A model generated the notes under the pieces. That model searched no databases, was not told where the DNA came from, and was given only the letters and a program-made list of their open reading frames with translations. A stretch of 64,000 nucleotides of DNA from Manganibacter manganicus (GTDB lineage Bacteria > Pseudomonadota > Alphaproteobacteria > Rhizobiales > Rhizobiaceae). A program made the translations under genes and the position numbers. This document shows, in pieces, positions 1-9,114 of the stretch. Location: contig NZ_MDET01000002.1 of the NCBI RefSeq assembly GCF_002075885.1, positions 1-64,000 on the forward strand, given 5' to 3'. Every line of letters begins with the position of its first letter. The stretch's first letter is position 1.

Positions 1-257
1 CGGCTCGACGGAATGCAGGGTTTGATGCCGCGTGCTTCGAGTTCGGTCCGGAACCAGGCGCTGTCGTAGCCGCGATCGGCGATCAGGTGTGAAGCGCTCG
101 GCAAGGCGTCGAGCACCATGCGGGCGCCCTTGTGGTCGCTCATCTGGCCTTCCGACAAAAGCAGGATGATCGGCCGGCCTTCACCGTCGCAGACGGTGTG
201 GAGCTTGGAGTTCAGCCCACCCTTGGTTCGCCCGATACGACGGGGAACATCCCCCTT
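1..257 (-). CDS. IS5-family transposase, second frame (orfB), partial
   Basis: This frame is -1 relative to orfA and begins at the slippery A4G5 run. It reads GRTKGGLNSKLHTVCDGEG and later LIADRGYDSAWF, which carries the second catalytic aspartate of the DDE triad. It is open up to the window edge, so the glutamate motif is not seen. A full-length transposase would be an orfA-orfB fusion made by programmed -1 frameshifting. That is known for this group and inferred here from the overlap and the slippery run. Nothing in the visible part looks damaged. Confidence 0.8.
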
Positions 258-580
258 TTGAGCAGGCTCGCCGCCGTGCGATGAGCCTTCAGATGCGTCG
301 CGTCGATCATGATGCGCTCGGGTTTCGGTCCTTCTCCGGCAAGCCCTGCGAAGATACGGTCGAACACGCCCATCAGACTCCAGCGGATGAAACGGTTGTA
401 GAGCGTCTTGTGCGGGCCGTAGCCAGCCGGCGCATCCTTCCACTGCAGCCCGTTGCGGATCACGTAGACGATGCCGCTCACCACCCGCCGGTCGTCAACC
501 CTCGGCACCCCGTGCGACAGCGGGAAGAATGGTGATATCCGCGCCATCTGCCGCTCGCTAAGCAGAAACAAATCACCCAT
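212..580 (-). CDS. IS5-family transposase, first frame (orfA)
   Basis: This is the N-terminal half of a DDE transposase (DUF4096-type start followed by the first part of the catalytic domain). It shows the sequence RNGLQWKDAP and the first catalytic-region motif MIDATHLKAH. I start it at the ATG at 580, which has GGAGG five bases upstream, rather than at an in-frame GTG at 610. The frame ends at a TGA just after a run of four A and five G on the minus strand (251-259). There the reading frame can slip back by one into the second frame, as in other IS427-group elements. The product is needed to move this element. Confidence 0.85.
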   Translation of the reverse strand: MGDLFLLSERQMARISPFFPLSHGVPRVDDRRVVSGIVYVIRNGLQWKDAPAGYGPHKTLYNRFIRWSLMGVFDRIFAGLAGEGPKPERIMIDATHLKAHRTAASLLKRGMFPVVSGEPRVG

Positions 581-763
581 CACGGCCTCCAATCGGAGAC
601 CGTGAATCACATCTCAATCGGAATTAATAGGTCCTGAGCCTAGTGGAGCATATTCGACATTTGAACCCCGGTTTGCATCGAGCATCGTTTCGCGGGGGCG
701 ACGGCTTTGCATGACCCGGAAAAACATGCAGACATGGCCGCCGGGACGGCGCATGGAGTGCAG

Positions 764-2140
764 ATGACCGATACGATCGTTGAACGCGTTTCGCGGCGCG
801 GCATCTGGGGCTGGATGGCGTTCGACTGGGCGGCGCAGCCCTTCTTCACCGTCGTCACCACCTTCATCTTCGGTCCTTATGTCGTCTCGCGCATGGCGAG
901 CGATCCGGCAACGGGACAGGCCGCCTGGGGCTATGGCATCGCCGCCGCCGGCTTCGTCATCGCCGTTCTCTCGCCGGTGCTCGGTTCGATCGCCGACCAG
1001 ACCGGACCGCGCAAGCCGTGGATCGGCCTGTTCTCGGCGGTGCAGATCGTCTGCCTCTGCCTGCTCTGGTACGCTACGCCCGGCAGCGCGCTTGTTCCGG
1101 TGGTGCTGCTGTTTTCGCTGGCCACGGTGGCGGCGGAATTCTCCGCCGTGTTCAACGATTCCATGATGCCGCGCCTGGTGCCGAAGGAAGAAATCGGCCG
1201 CATCTCCAACCTTGCCTGGGGTTTTGGCTATCTCGGCGGCATGATCGCGCTGATCTTCGTCGTCGCCCTGCTTGCCGGCTCGCCGGAAACCGGCAAGACG
1301 ATCGTCGGCGCTACGCCCCTGTTCGGGCTCGACCCGAAACTGGGCGAGGATGCCCGCGCCACCGGCCCGCTTTCGGCGCTGTGGTATCTCGTCTTCATCC
1401 TGCCGATGTTTTTCTTCACGCCCGATGCCGCGCGCGGCATGGCGATCCGTCCGGCGGTGCGGCAGGGTCTGACGGAGCTGAAGGCGACAATCGGCGAAGT
1501 GCGCCGTCGCGCCGGCATCTTCCGTTTCCTCGTCGCCCGCATGATCTATCAGGACGGCGTCAACGCGTTGCTGGCTCTGGGCGGCACGTTCGCGGCAGCC
1601 ATGTTCCACTGGTCGATCACCGAGATCGGCCTGTTCGGCATCATCCTCAACGTCGTCGCCGTTTTCGGTTGTCTCGTTGCCAGCTGGCTCGACACCGCCT
1701 TCGGCTCCAAGGTACTGGTGATATTGTCGCTCACCTTCCTGATCGTCGCCACCATCGGCATCGTCTCGACCGGGCCGGGCTATACGCTGTTCGGCGCGTT
1801 GCCGCTTCCGATTGCCGATTCGGGCGCGCTGTTCGGCACGGCGGCGGAGAAGGCCTACATTCTCTACGGCCTGCTGATCGGCCTTGCCTTCGGCCCGGTG
1901 CAGGCCTCCTCGCGCTCCTACATGGCGCGCAGCGTCACGCCGCAAGAATCCGGCCGCTACTTCGGCATCTACGCGCTGGCCGGCCGCGCCACCAGCTTCG
2001 CAGCGCCCTTTCTCATCGCTACCGTCACCGCCGCTACAGACTCGGCACGGCTCGGCATGGCGGTCATCATCCTGTTCCTCGCCGGCGGCATGGCGATTCT
2101 TCTCGGCACGCCCTATCCGGCGGACAGGCGGGAGAACTGA
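764..2140 (+). CDS. MFS transporter, UMF1/Atg22-like family
   Basis: This is a polytopic membrane protein of about 458 residues with roughly twelve hydrophobic segments. The MFS loop motif is SIADQTGPRKPW at about residues 78-89. The N-terminal FDWAAQPFFT and the mid-protein FNDSMMPRLVP are typical of the UMF1 (unknown major facilitator) family related to yeast Atg22. The substrate is unknown; relatives are thought to export amino acids or similar small molecules. I chose ATG 764, which has GGAG five bases upstream. An ATG at 707 would add 19 residues but has no good ribosome site. The gene stands alone between the insertion sequence and a RIME-like repeat. Confidence 0.85.
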   Translation: MTDTIVERVSRRGIWGWMAFDWAAQPFFTVVTTFIFGPYVVSRMASDPATGQAAWGYGIAAAGFVIAVLSPVLGSIADQTGPRKPWIGLFSAVQIVCLCLLWYATPGSALVPVVLLFSLATVAAEFSAVFNDSMMPRLVPKEEIGRISNLAWGFGYLGGMIALIFVVALLAGSPETGKTIVGATPLFGLDPKLGEDARATGPLSALWYLVFILPMFFFTPDAARGMAIRPAVRQGLTELKATIGEVRRRAGIFRFLVARMIYQDGVNALLALGGTFAAAMFHWSITEIGLFGIILNVVAVFGCLVASWLDTAFGSKVLVILSLTFLIVATIGIVSTGPGYTLFGALPLPIADSGALFGTAAEKAYILYGLLIGLAFGPVQASSRSYMARSVTPQESGRYFGIYALAGRATSFAAPFLIATVTAATDSARLGMAVIILFLAGGMAILLGTPYPADRREN

Positions 2141-2144
2141 GTTT

Positions 2145-2250
2145 CAGAGCATCGGACCGAAAAGTGGAATCCGGTTTTCGGATTATTCCGACGCTCTATC
2201 AAAGTGTTAGAGCGTCCTTTGTGCGTTCGATTGAACGCACGGCGCTCTAA
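2145..2250 (+). repeat. RIME-like intergenic repeat, copy A
   Basis: About 106 bp begins with cagagcatcggaccgaaaag and ends with gcgctctaa, with internal short palindromes (for example gtgcgttcgattgaacgcac). A second copy in opposite orientation lies at 3951-4056 and a more diverged third at 46258-46349. The structure and rhizobial setting match Rhizobium-specific intergenic mosaic elements. It fills the whole space between the convergent MFS and purH genes, and its last bases supply the purH stop codon. Confidence 0.85.
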
Positions 2251-3863
2251 TGCCGGAAATGCCGCACGCCCGTAAACACCATGGCGATGCCATGCTGATC
2301 GGCTGCGGCAATGACATCGGCATCGTTCATCGAGCCGCCCGGCTGTATCACCGCCGTCGCGCCCGCCTCGATCGCCGCCATCAGGCCATCGGCGAAGGGG
2401 AAGAACGCGTCCGACGCCACGACCGAGCCTTTGGTCAGCGGTTCGGGCAACCCGGCAGCCTCGGCTGCATCCCGCGCCTTGGATGCGGCGATGCGCGAGG
2501 AGTCCACCCGGCTCATCTGGCCGGCGCCGATGCCGACGGTCGCGCCGTCCTTCACATAGACGATGGCGTTCGACTTGACATGCTTGGCCACGCGGAAGGC
2601 GAATTTCAGATCGGCCATTTCCGCTTCGCTCGGCGCGCGCTTCGTCACCACCTTCAGATCAAGATCGTCCACGGCCGCATTGTCCCTGCCCTGCACCAGA
2701 AGACCGCCGGCCACCGACTTGACCAGCGTGGCGGCGGCGCGCGGATCGGGCAGGCCGCCGGTGACGAGCAGGCGCAGATTCTTCTTCGCCGCAACGATTT
2801 CCACCGCCGCCTCGTCGGCTTCCGGCGCGATGATGACTTCGGTAAAGGTCTTCACGATTTCCTGCGCGGCTGCCGCATCGAGCTTGCGGTTCAGCGCCAC
2901 GATGCCGCCGAAGGCGGAAACCGGATCGCAGGCCAGCGCCTTGAGATAAGCGTCCTTCAGGCTCGCGCCCTCGGCCACGCCGCACGGATTGGCATGCTTG
3001 ATGATGGCCACCGCCGCTATGCGCGCCGCATCGAATTCGCCGACGAGTTCGAAGGCGGCGTCAGTGTCGTTGATGTTGTTGTAGGACAACTGCTTGCCCT
3101 GCAATTGTCGCGCCGTCGCAACGCCGGGCCGCTTTTCGCCAGTGACATAAAAGCCCGCTGACTGGTGCGGATTCTCGCCATAGCGCATGACGTTTTCGAG
3201 CTTGCCGCCAAAGGCCCGCCATGCCGGATGCTCGATGGCAAGCTCATCGGCGAACCAGCCGGAGATCGCCGCATCATAGGCGGCGGTGCGGGCAAAGGCC
3301 TTTGCGGCCAGCTTCTTGCGGAAATCCAGCGACAGGCTGCCGGTGTTCATCTCCAGCGCGTTGAGGACGGCGGAATAATCCTCCGGATCGGTGACGATGG
3401 CGACATAGGCATGGTTCTTGGCCGAAGCCCGCACCATCGCCGGCCCGCCAATGTCGATATTCTCCACCACCGCGGCATAGGCGGCGCCGGAGGCGCGCAC
3501 CTCCTCGAACGGATAGAGATTGACCACCACGAGGTCGATCGGCTCGATCCTGTGTGTCCGCATCGCAGCCGCATGATCGGGATCGTCGCGCACGCCAAGC
3601 AGCGCGCCATGCACGGAAGGATGCAGCGTCTTCACCCGCCCGTCCATGATCTCGGGAAAGCCGGTGAGTTCACAAACGTCACGCACCGCAATCCCCGCAT
3701 CGGCGATGGCCTTTGCCGTGCCGCCGGTCGAGACCAGTTCGACGCCGGCACCGGCCAGCGCGCGGGCGAAATCGACAAGCCCGGTCTTGTCGGACACCGA
3801 AAGCAATGCGCGGCGCACCTGAACCAGATCGGGTGCCGGAATGTTCTTGGAGGCAACGGCCAT
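2247..3863 (-). CDS. purH: Bifunctional AICAR formyltransferase / IMP cyclohydrolase PurH
   Basis: This enzyme catalyses the last two steps of de novo purine synthesis, AICAR to FAICAR to IMP, in the cytosol. The 538-residue length is normal. The N-terminal MGS-like cyclohydrolase domain carries [10 protein letters not shown] (about 19-28), [14 protein letters not shown] and [12 protein letters not shown]. The C-terminal transformylase domain carries [11 protein letters not shown] (about 287) and ends with [11 protein letters not shown]. The stop codon TAG (2247-2249) lies inside the adjoining RIME-like repeat. The start is ATG 3863. Another inverted repeat copy lies just upstream. Confidence 0.98.
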   Translation of the reverse strand: MAVASKNIPAPDLVQVRRALLSVSDKTGLVDFARALAGAGVELVSTGGTAKAIADAGIAVRDVCELTGFPEIMDGRVKTLHPSVHGALLGVRDDPDHAAAMRTHRIEPIDLVVVNLYPFEEVRASGAAYAAVVENIDIGGPAMVRASAKNHAYVAIVTDPEDYSAVLNALEMNTGSLSLDFRKKLAAKAFARTAAYDAAISGWFADELAIEHPAWRAFGGKLENVMRYGENPHQSAGFYVTGEKRPGVATARQLQGKQLSYNNINDTDAAFELVGEFDAARIAAVAIIKHANPCGVAEGASLKDAYLKALACDPVSAFGGIVALNRKLDAAAAQEIVKTFTEVIIAPEADEAAVEIVAAKKNLRLLVTGGLPDPRAAATLVKSVAGGLLVQGRDNAAVDDLDLKVVTKRAPSEAEMADLKFAFRVAKHVKSNAIVYVKDGATVGIGAGQMSRVDSSRIAASKARDAAEAAGLPEPLTKGSVVASDAFFPFADGLMAAIEAGATAVIQPGGSMNDADVIAAADQHGIAMVFTGVRHFRH

Positions 3864-3950
3864 GAGGCAAGCCTTTCCGCTGTGTGTGGGAACAACGGGC
3901 CGGCCGTAGCACAGGCGGCTGGCAATTCAAACGGTATGCCGGCCGCCCAT

Positions 3951-4056
3951 CAGAGCGCCGTGCGTTCAACTGAACGCAAAAAGGACGTTCTGACACTTTG
4001 ATGGAGCATCGGAAACACCCGAAAACCGGCAACCACTTTTCGGTCCGATGCTCTGG
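3951..4056 (-). repeat. RIME-like intergenic repeat, copy B (inverted relative to copy A)
   Basis: The reverse complement of this stretch aligns along its whole length with 2145-2250. Both share gagcatcggaccgaaaagtg, then an AT-containing middle, atcaaagtgt, and gaacgcacggcgctct. By eye they differ at roughly one base in six. It lies between purH and the AHSA1-type gene. With copy A it brackets purH as a pair of inverted repeats. Confidence 0.85.
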
Positions 4057-4067
4057 TAATGTTGACT

Positions 4068-4511
4068 CTATTGTTGGATATCCGGCTCGACCAGCTTCGC
4101 CAGATTGCGCAATGAATCCTGCCAGCCGAGATAGCAGGATTCGGCCGGGACGATGTCAGGCACGCCGGCCTGCGTGATCTCCAGTTCCGTGCCGCAGGAG
4201 ACTTTCTTCAGCGTCACCGTCACCTGCATTTCGCCGGGCAGATTCGGATCGTCGAACCTATCGGTGTAGCGCAGGCGCTCGCCCGGAACGAGTTCGACAT
4301 ATTCGCCGCCGAATGAATGGCTCTCGCCGGTCGTGAAATTGCGGAAGGACGCCCTGTGCGCGCCGCCGACCTTCGCCTCCAGATGATGGACCGTGCAGAC
4401 GAAGCCGTTGGGCGGAAGCCATTTGGCGAGCGCGTCCGCCTCGATGAAGGCGCGATAGACTTTTTCCGGGCTTGTCGCCAGGACGCGATGCAGGCGAATC
4501 GTGCTGGGCAT
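4068..4511 (-). CDS. SRPBCC / AHSA1-like ligand-binding protein
   Basis: This 147-residue single-domain protein has the START/Bet v1-like AHSA1 fold. It starts with IRLHRVLATSPEKVYRAF, followed by ADALAKWLPPNGF, the usual opening of this family. FRNFTTGESHSFGGEY and YLGWQDSLRNLAKLVEP are also family signatures. The role is probably binding of a hydrophobic ligand, but no substrate can be named. The start ATG has GGAGAAGAG just upstream. It sits between purH and the heparinase-like gene and is read in the same direction. Confidence 0.88.
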   Translation of the reverse strand: MPSTIRLHRVLATSPEKVYRAFIEADALAKWLPPNGFVCTVHHLEAKVGGAHRASFRNFTTGESHSFGGEYVELVPGERLRYTDRFDDPNLPGEMQVTVTLKKVSCGTELEITQAGVPDIVPAESCYLGWQDSLRNLAKLVEPDIQQ

Positions 4512-4609
4512 ATCTCTTCTCCCTACGGCGGAATTGCCGCCAGATGCTCAAATGACGAATGGGGTCCGGCCGATCCGACAAAGCGCGAGATTTTTTTTGA
4601 TCTGGTCCT

Positions 4610-6325
4610 TCAATCCATTTCGCGATGGCCGATCCGCTCGAACTGCCAATGCACTTCGGCGATCTCGGAAGCCTTGAAGGAAAGCACGATCTGCCGGCTG
4701 CGCTGCGGACCGGCAAGCCCGGCGAAATAAATCGATTCCTCGACACGCGGCGCCACCTCGGCCGAATTGAAGCTCCAATGGTCGGCGCCGGGCGCCGTCA
4801 GCACCAGACGCCCGGCGCCATCCTGATAGAGATTCGTGTCCGGATGGATGTGGAAGCGCAACACGACATCATTGTTGCCGCCGGCACGCGCCGGCCGGCC
4901 GCCAGAAGGCAGGAAGCGGTCACGGCCCGAAAGCACGCCGCCCTGGCCCGACAAGGTCAGTTCGCGCTCATGCAGCAGGCCGAAGCGCGCCAGATACCCA
5001 TCATGGCTGGCGACGAAGCCCTGGCTGCCATTGCCGTCCTGCCGGCGGCACGACACCTGCCGCGGCCCGCCGACCAGCGGCGCGCCGACAAGATCGCTGA
5101 AACGCGGCGAATGGCTGAAACGAGCCGACGACGTGTCGTTGATCGTGGCCGTGGAATGCGCCGCCGTGGCCCGCGCCAGCGGCCGGAATTCGGCCGCACC
5201 GAACGTATCGACCCCGGCATTGACCACGAAATGTTGCCGCCCCGACGAAAACTCGAATGAAAGGCAGCCGGCATGGGCGGCGCCGGAAACCTCGAGCGGC
5301 GGCGCGGCGCCCGTATCGGCAATCACCGTCACCCCGCCCATCGACAGGCGCTCATAGCCGGAATGCGGCGCATGCAGCAGCGGCGCGCCGTCGGTATCGT
5401 CATGCCGCAAAATCGCCGCGACGCGGTCATGGATGGTGGCACCCATGCCGTTGAAGCGCGCCATGGCGCCGTCCTGATGACGAAAGAAGCGCAAGGCCGG
5501 CAGCATGCGGTCGATGGCGCCCATCAGCGCGGGCGGCGGCGTCTCCGCCTGATTGGCATAGGTCTGGCGCAGCGGCAAAAGGTCGGAAAGGATTTCCAGA
5601 ACGGCCATCGGGTTGCGCGAAATATGGCCTCCGTCGGGAAGTATCTGCCGCTCCAGTTCGTCGCTGAGATGGCGCGTGGCGGAGCGCAGCGCCGATGGCG
5701 GCACCGGCAGGGACAGCGCCGAGAAAGCCAGCGCGACGCGCGCCCGCAACCGCTCCTTGCCGACAGGCAATTCGCGCGCCACCGAGCGCAGATAGCGGAT
5801 CTGCATGGCCAGTGACTTCAGGAACGCCCGGTAGAACGGGAACTCCGCGCCCTGCAGCACGACAGAGGAATGCTGCAACCAGGCGACGATACGCTTGGCC
5901 GTGGTGCCAGGCTCCCACGCCACGCCGGCAATGTGGCTGCCATGATGAGCGATCCAGTCTGAAACCAGCGCCCGCGCATTGGCCGAGGCGAGTTCGGTGC
6001 CGGCGGCGCGCATATGGCGCAACCAGCGGAAGCCGTGCAGCGATCGTTGCCAGCCCCGTTCATGCACTTCGATCTGGAACGGCGACTGGCCGCCTGTCTC
6101 GACCAGGTGGCCGGACAGCGGATAACGGCCGTAATAGATCTCCATCGCGATCTGCGGATCGGCCAAGCGGAGATCGGGCGGCGCGATCAGCACGCGTTCA
6201 GGCGTACGTCCCGAATAGCGCCAGCGATAGGCCGGACCGGCGCGCAGCCGACGGCGCGCCCGCCGCCAGAAAGCCAGGGCGGCGAGCGTCCACAGACGCG
6301 TCGAATTGTCGGCGGCGATTGTCAA
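4610..6325 (-). CDS. Heparinase II/III family protein
   Basis: This 571-residue protein has an N-terminal alpha-toroid-like half (FRWLRHMRAAG, WIAHHGSHIAGVAWEPG) and a C-terminal heparinase II/III-like beta-sheet domain (HAGCLSFEFSSG, DTFGAAEFRPLARATAAHST, SHDGYLARFGLLHERELTLS). It has no obvious signal peptide. Family members are polysaccharide lyases. In rhizobia a gene of this type is often found next to purH, but its substrate is not established. The start is TTG 6325, with AGGAGG five bases upstream. It is divergent from the MFS gene at 6593. Confidence 0.9.
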   Translation of the reverse strand: MTIAADNSTRLWTLAALAFWRRARRRLRAGPAYRWRYSGRTPERVLIAPPDLRLADPQIAMEIYYGRYPLSGHLVETGGQSPFQIEVHERGWQRSLHGFRWLRHMRAAGTELASANARALVSDWIAHHGSHIAGVAWEPGTTAKRIVAWLQHSSVVLQGAEFPFYRAFLKSLAMQIRYLRSVARELPVGKERLRARVALAFSALSLPVPPSALRSATRHLSDELERQILPDGGHISRNPMAVLEILSDLLPLRQTYANQAETPPPALMGAIDRMLPALRFFRHQDGAMARFNGMGATIHDRVAAILRHDDTDGAPLLHAPHSGYERLSMGGVTVIADTGAAPPLEVSGAAHAGCLSFEFSSGRQHFVVNAGVDTFGAAEFRPLARATAAHSTATINDTSSARFSHSPRFSDLVGAPLVGGPRQVSCRRQDGNGSQGFVASHDGYLARFGLLHERELTLSGQGGVLSGRDRFLPSGGRPARAGGNNDVVLRFHIHPDTNLYQDGAGRLVLTAPGADHWSFNSAEVAPRVEESIYFAGLAGPQRSRQIVLSFKASEIAEVHWQFERIGHREMD

Positions 6326-6592
6326 TCGACCTCCTGAACCCCTTTGCCTTCCAACAAGATTAGATGATTCAAGAACTTATGCGAAGATGAATTTGCCTGC
6401 GGCAGAATCGCGGCCGGCGTGTTTTCCACCATCTTTGCCGCGTGGCATAAGCGCCGCAGGTTCCCTGCCGGCAGGCAAAGGCCATGCAAATCGCTTTGCG
6501 ATTTTGCCGCGATCGGCTAAAGACCGGGCCGACCAGACCAGCGCCAGCCCCGAAAGAGCCCCGCCAGCCGGCGTCGACCGAGGGGCCATGCC

Positions 6593-7831
6593 ATGCAAAC
6601 CGACACGCTTTCCTCGCCAGACCAGCGCTACGCCGCCTTTCGCCACCGGTCATTCCTCAGCTATTGGCTGGCACGTTTCCTCGCCAACTTCGCCACCGCC
6701 ATCGTCTCGGTCGCCGTCGGCTGGCAGATTTACGACATGACCCACGACCCGCTCGATCTTGGCATTGTCGGGCTCGTGCAATTCCTGCCGGCGCTGCTGC
6801 TTGTGCTTGTCACCGGCGCCGTTGCCGACCGCTTCGGCCGCCGCTTCATCATGGCGCTGGCGATCCTTGTCGAAGCACTGTGCGCGGCGACCCTGCTGCT
6901 GCATAGCTGGCGCGGCGGCGGGCCGGGACTGATCTTCGCCGTGCTCGGCCTGTTCGGCGTCGCCCGCGCCTTCTTCGGCCCGGCCTCGTCCTCGCTGTTC
7001 GCCAATCTCGTGCCGGCGGAGGATTTTGCCAACGCGATCGCCTGGAACTCCTCGGCCTGGCAGACGGCCACCATTGTCGGCCCGGTTGTCGGCGGCCTGC
7101 TCTACGGGCTCGGTCCCGAAGCCGCCTACGGCACGGCGACCATGCTCATGCTCTGCTCCATGATGCTGATCCTGACCATCCCACGCCCGGCCCGACACAG
7201 CGCGAGCGAGCGGCCGACTCTGCAAACGCTGTTTGCCGGCTTCGGCTATATCTGGAACGAGAAGGTGGTGCTCGGCGCCATCTCGCTCGACCTGTTCGCC
7301 GTGCTGCTTTCGGGCGCCACGGCGCTGCTGCCGGTCTATGCCCGCGACATACTGGACCTCGGGCCATGGGGGCTCGGCCTGTTGCGCGCCGCGCCCGGCA
7401 TCGGCGCGATTTCAGTCGCCGTCTGGCTGGCCGGCCATCCGATCCGCGATCATGCCGGCAGGATCATGCTTGCCTTTGTCGGTCTGTTCGGCGTGGTCAC
7501 GGTGCTGTTCGGCCTTTCGACCGTGACGTGGCTGTCGATTATCGCCCTCGTCGCCCTCGGCGCGACAGACATGTTCAGCGTCTATATCCGCGAGACCCTG
7601 ATCCAGCTCTGGACGCCAGACCGGCTGCGCGGCCGCGTCAACGCGGTCAATCAGGTGTTCGTCGGCGCCTCGAACGAACTCGGCGAATTCCGCGCCGGCA
7701 CCATGGCGGCCGTCATCGGCACCGTGCCGGCGGTGGTCGTCGGCGGGATCGGCGCGATCGCCGTCGCCGGCCTGTGGGCGGTACTGTTTCCGCAATTGCG
7801 CAAGGTGCGCCACCTGAACGGCCGCGCCTGA
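6593..7831 (+). CDS. MFS transporter (EntS/MFS_3-like exporter)
   Basis: This 412-residue transporter has twelve predicted membrane segments. N-terminal motifs FRHRSFLSYWLARFLANFAT and VGWQIYDMTHDPL, then AVADRFGRRFI at the loop between helices 2 and 3, are typical of the MFS_3 group, which includes the enterobactin exporter EntS. The substrate cannot be read from sequence and no siderophore genes are nearby. AGGGG precedes the ATG by seven bases. Its stop is 11 bp from the stop of the convergent glutamine amidotransferase gene. Confidence 0.88.
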   Translation: MQTDTLSSPDQRYAAFRHRSFLSYWLARFLANFATAIVSVAVGWQIYDMTHDPLDLGIVGLVQFLPALLLVLVTGAVADRFGRRFIMALAILVEALCAATLLLHSWRGGGPGLIFAVLGLFGVARAFFGPASSSLFANLVPAEDFANAIAWNSSAWQTATIVGPVVGGLLYGLGPEAAYGTATMLMLCSMMLILTIPRPARHSASERPTLQTLFAGFGYIWNEKVVLGAISLDLFAVLLSGATALLPVYARDILDLGPWGLGLLRAAPGIGAISVAVWLAGHPIRDHAGRIMLAFVGLFGVVTVLFGLSTVTWLSIIALVALGATDMFSVYIRETLIQLWTPDRLRGRVNAVNQVFVGASNELGEFRAGTMAAVIGTVPAVVVGGIGAIAVAGLWAVLFPQLRKVRHLNGRA

Positions 7832-7842
7832 TCCAGATCGCG

Positions 7843-8556
7843 CTACCGGGTGAGCGCCGGCTTGCCGAACACCGTCTTCAAAAACTCGTCCAGCCAGCGC
7901 TTCAGATGCATATCCCAGATCAGCCGCCCGCCGAGATGGTCGCGGCCGGGCTGCGCGCCAGGCAGTTCGAAACGATGTGCGCCGCGCACCACCCAGCGAT
8001 GCATCATCAGCCGCGTCAACTCGCCATGAAACTGGATGCCCCAGGCATTGTCGCCATAGCGGAACGCCTGGTTGGGATAGGTCTCGGCGGTCGCCAGCAG
8101 CGTGGCGTCCCTGGGCAGCGAAAAGCCTTCACGGTGGAATTGGTAGACCATCTCCGGCCATGGCATCAGCCGCGCGCCCTCTTCGGTCGCCTTGAGCGGA
8201 TACCAACCGACCTCGACCAGCCCCTGCCCATGACCCTCGACCTTGCCGCCGAGATGGTTGACCAGCATCTGCGCGCCAAGGCAGATGCCGAGCAAGGGGC
8301 GATTCTCCCTGAGCGGCACGGAAAGCCACTCGGTTTCCCGGCGCACGAACTCATCCTGGTCGTTGGCGCTCATCGGTCCGCCGAAGACAACCACGCCTTC
8401 GTGGCCGTCCAACGTTTCCGGCAACGCATCGCCCAGCGGCGGGCGGCGAATGTCGAGATCGAAACCGCCCTCGATCAGCATATGCCCGACGCGACCGGGG
8501 CTCGAACTTTCCTGATGCAGCACGATCAGGATTTTCGGCCGAGGTCTGGAGAGCAT
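7843..8556 (-). CDS. Class I glutamine amidotransferase-like protein
   Basis: This 237-residue free-standing GATase1 domain resembles the GMP-synthase glutaminase subunit. The catalytic triad is visible: Cys92 in LLGICLGAQM, and His177 and Glu179 in GIQFHGEL. VVFGGPMSANDQDEF is the oxyanion-side motif. Such proteins hydrolyse glutamine, or a gamma-glutamyl compound, for amination or degradation. No synthetase partner is adjacent, so the acceptor is unknown. The frame is open further upstream, but that part overlaps the TerB-like gene. ATG 8556 begins the conserved domain 14 bp after that gene's stop. Confidence 0.9.
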   Translation of the reverse strand: MLSRPRPKILIVLHQESSSPGRVGHMLIEGGFDLDIRRPPLGDALPETLDGHEGVVVFGGPMSANDQDEFVRRETEWLSVPLRENRPLLGICLGAQMLVNHLGGKVEGHGQGLVEVGWYPLKATEEGARLMPWPEMVYQFHREGFSLPRDATLLATAETYPNQAFRYGDNAWGIQFHGELTRLMMHRWVVRGAHRFELPGAQPGRDHLGGRLIWDMHLKRWLDEFLKTVFGKPALTR

Positions 8557-8570
8557 GGGGAAAAGCCCGT

Positions 8571-9044
8571 TTATTCGTTGCCTGAATTTTTCTTGACGCT
8601 GGCAGCGGCCGCGCGCCGTGCCTCGACGCGGTCGCGCCGCTCGACGCCGATCAGCTCGGCTACCCGCCACACGACGTTGTCTTCCAGTTCGTGCAACTCG
8701 CCGTCTGCATAGACCAGTTCCCACATCAGCCCGATAAAGGCCTTGCGGGCGTCGAGATCGAGATCGCGCTTGAGCACGCTGGTGAAGGCATAAAGGTCGA
8801 TTGCCTCGCCATCGGCTCTGGCGCCGGCCTCCGCCAGTTCTTCCAGTTCGTCACCGCTGACGCCATAGGTCTCGCGCAACAAGGCCTTGAAGCGCTCCCA
8901 TTCGGCGTCCTGGCGCACGCCGTCGGCATCGATGACATGATAGAGCAGCGCCGAAGCGGCGACGCGCGGATCGTCCCCGTCCAAGCCGCGGCGCTCCGCG
9001 CCACCCGGCAAATCCTTCAAAAACGACAACATACGTTCGAACAT
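8571..9044 (-). CDS. TerB-like (tellurite-resistance/DUF) alpha-helical protein
   Basis: About 157 residues. The C-terminal two thirds is a TerB-like helical domain: ASALLYHVIDADGVRQDAEW, then FIGLMWELVYADGELHELED, the repeated aspartate-rich helix motif that binds metal in this family. The name reflects homology. Tellurite resistance is not implied, since no ter operon is present. I chose ATG 9044 (MFERML...), the common family start; ATG 9065 would add seven residues. It is followed by the amidotransferase gene after 14 bp, so the two may be co-transcribed. Confidence 0.85.
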   Translation of the reverse strand: MFERMLSFLKDLPGGAERRGLDGDDPRVAASALLYHVIDADGVRQDAEWERFKALLRETYGVSGDELEELAEAGARADGEAIDLYAFTSVLKRDLDLDARKAFIGLMWELVYADGELHELEDNVVWRVAELIGVERRDRVEARRAAAASVKKNSGNE

Positions 9045-9114
9045 CGACTGGTTCCCGCTCGGCATGACAAGCTACGCTATCGCGGCAAATGTGGAGAAAG
9101 CAAACCGGACACGA

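Larger units (their letters stand above)
1..640 (-). mobile_element. IS5-family (IS427-like) insertion sequence, truncated by the window edge
   Basis: The element holds two overlapping transposase frames of the IS5/IS427 type, read leftward. Upstream of orfA, around 611-640, lies a sequence like the usual IS427-group terminus, which on the minus strand reads ggctcaggacctattaattc. The outer end is probably near 640, where CTAG-like bases (639-642) could belong to the target duplication. The other end is outside the window, so neither completeness nor a target duplication can be verified. No other copy is visible in the window. Confidence 0.85.

Noticed and set aside
614..1945. Long minus-strand frame (443 codons) opposite the UMF1 transporter
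   Set aside because: It is antisense to a clear transporter, is rich in Arg, His and Glu as expected from the shadow of a G+C-rich gene, and has no ribosome site or known motif.
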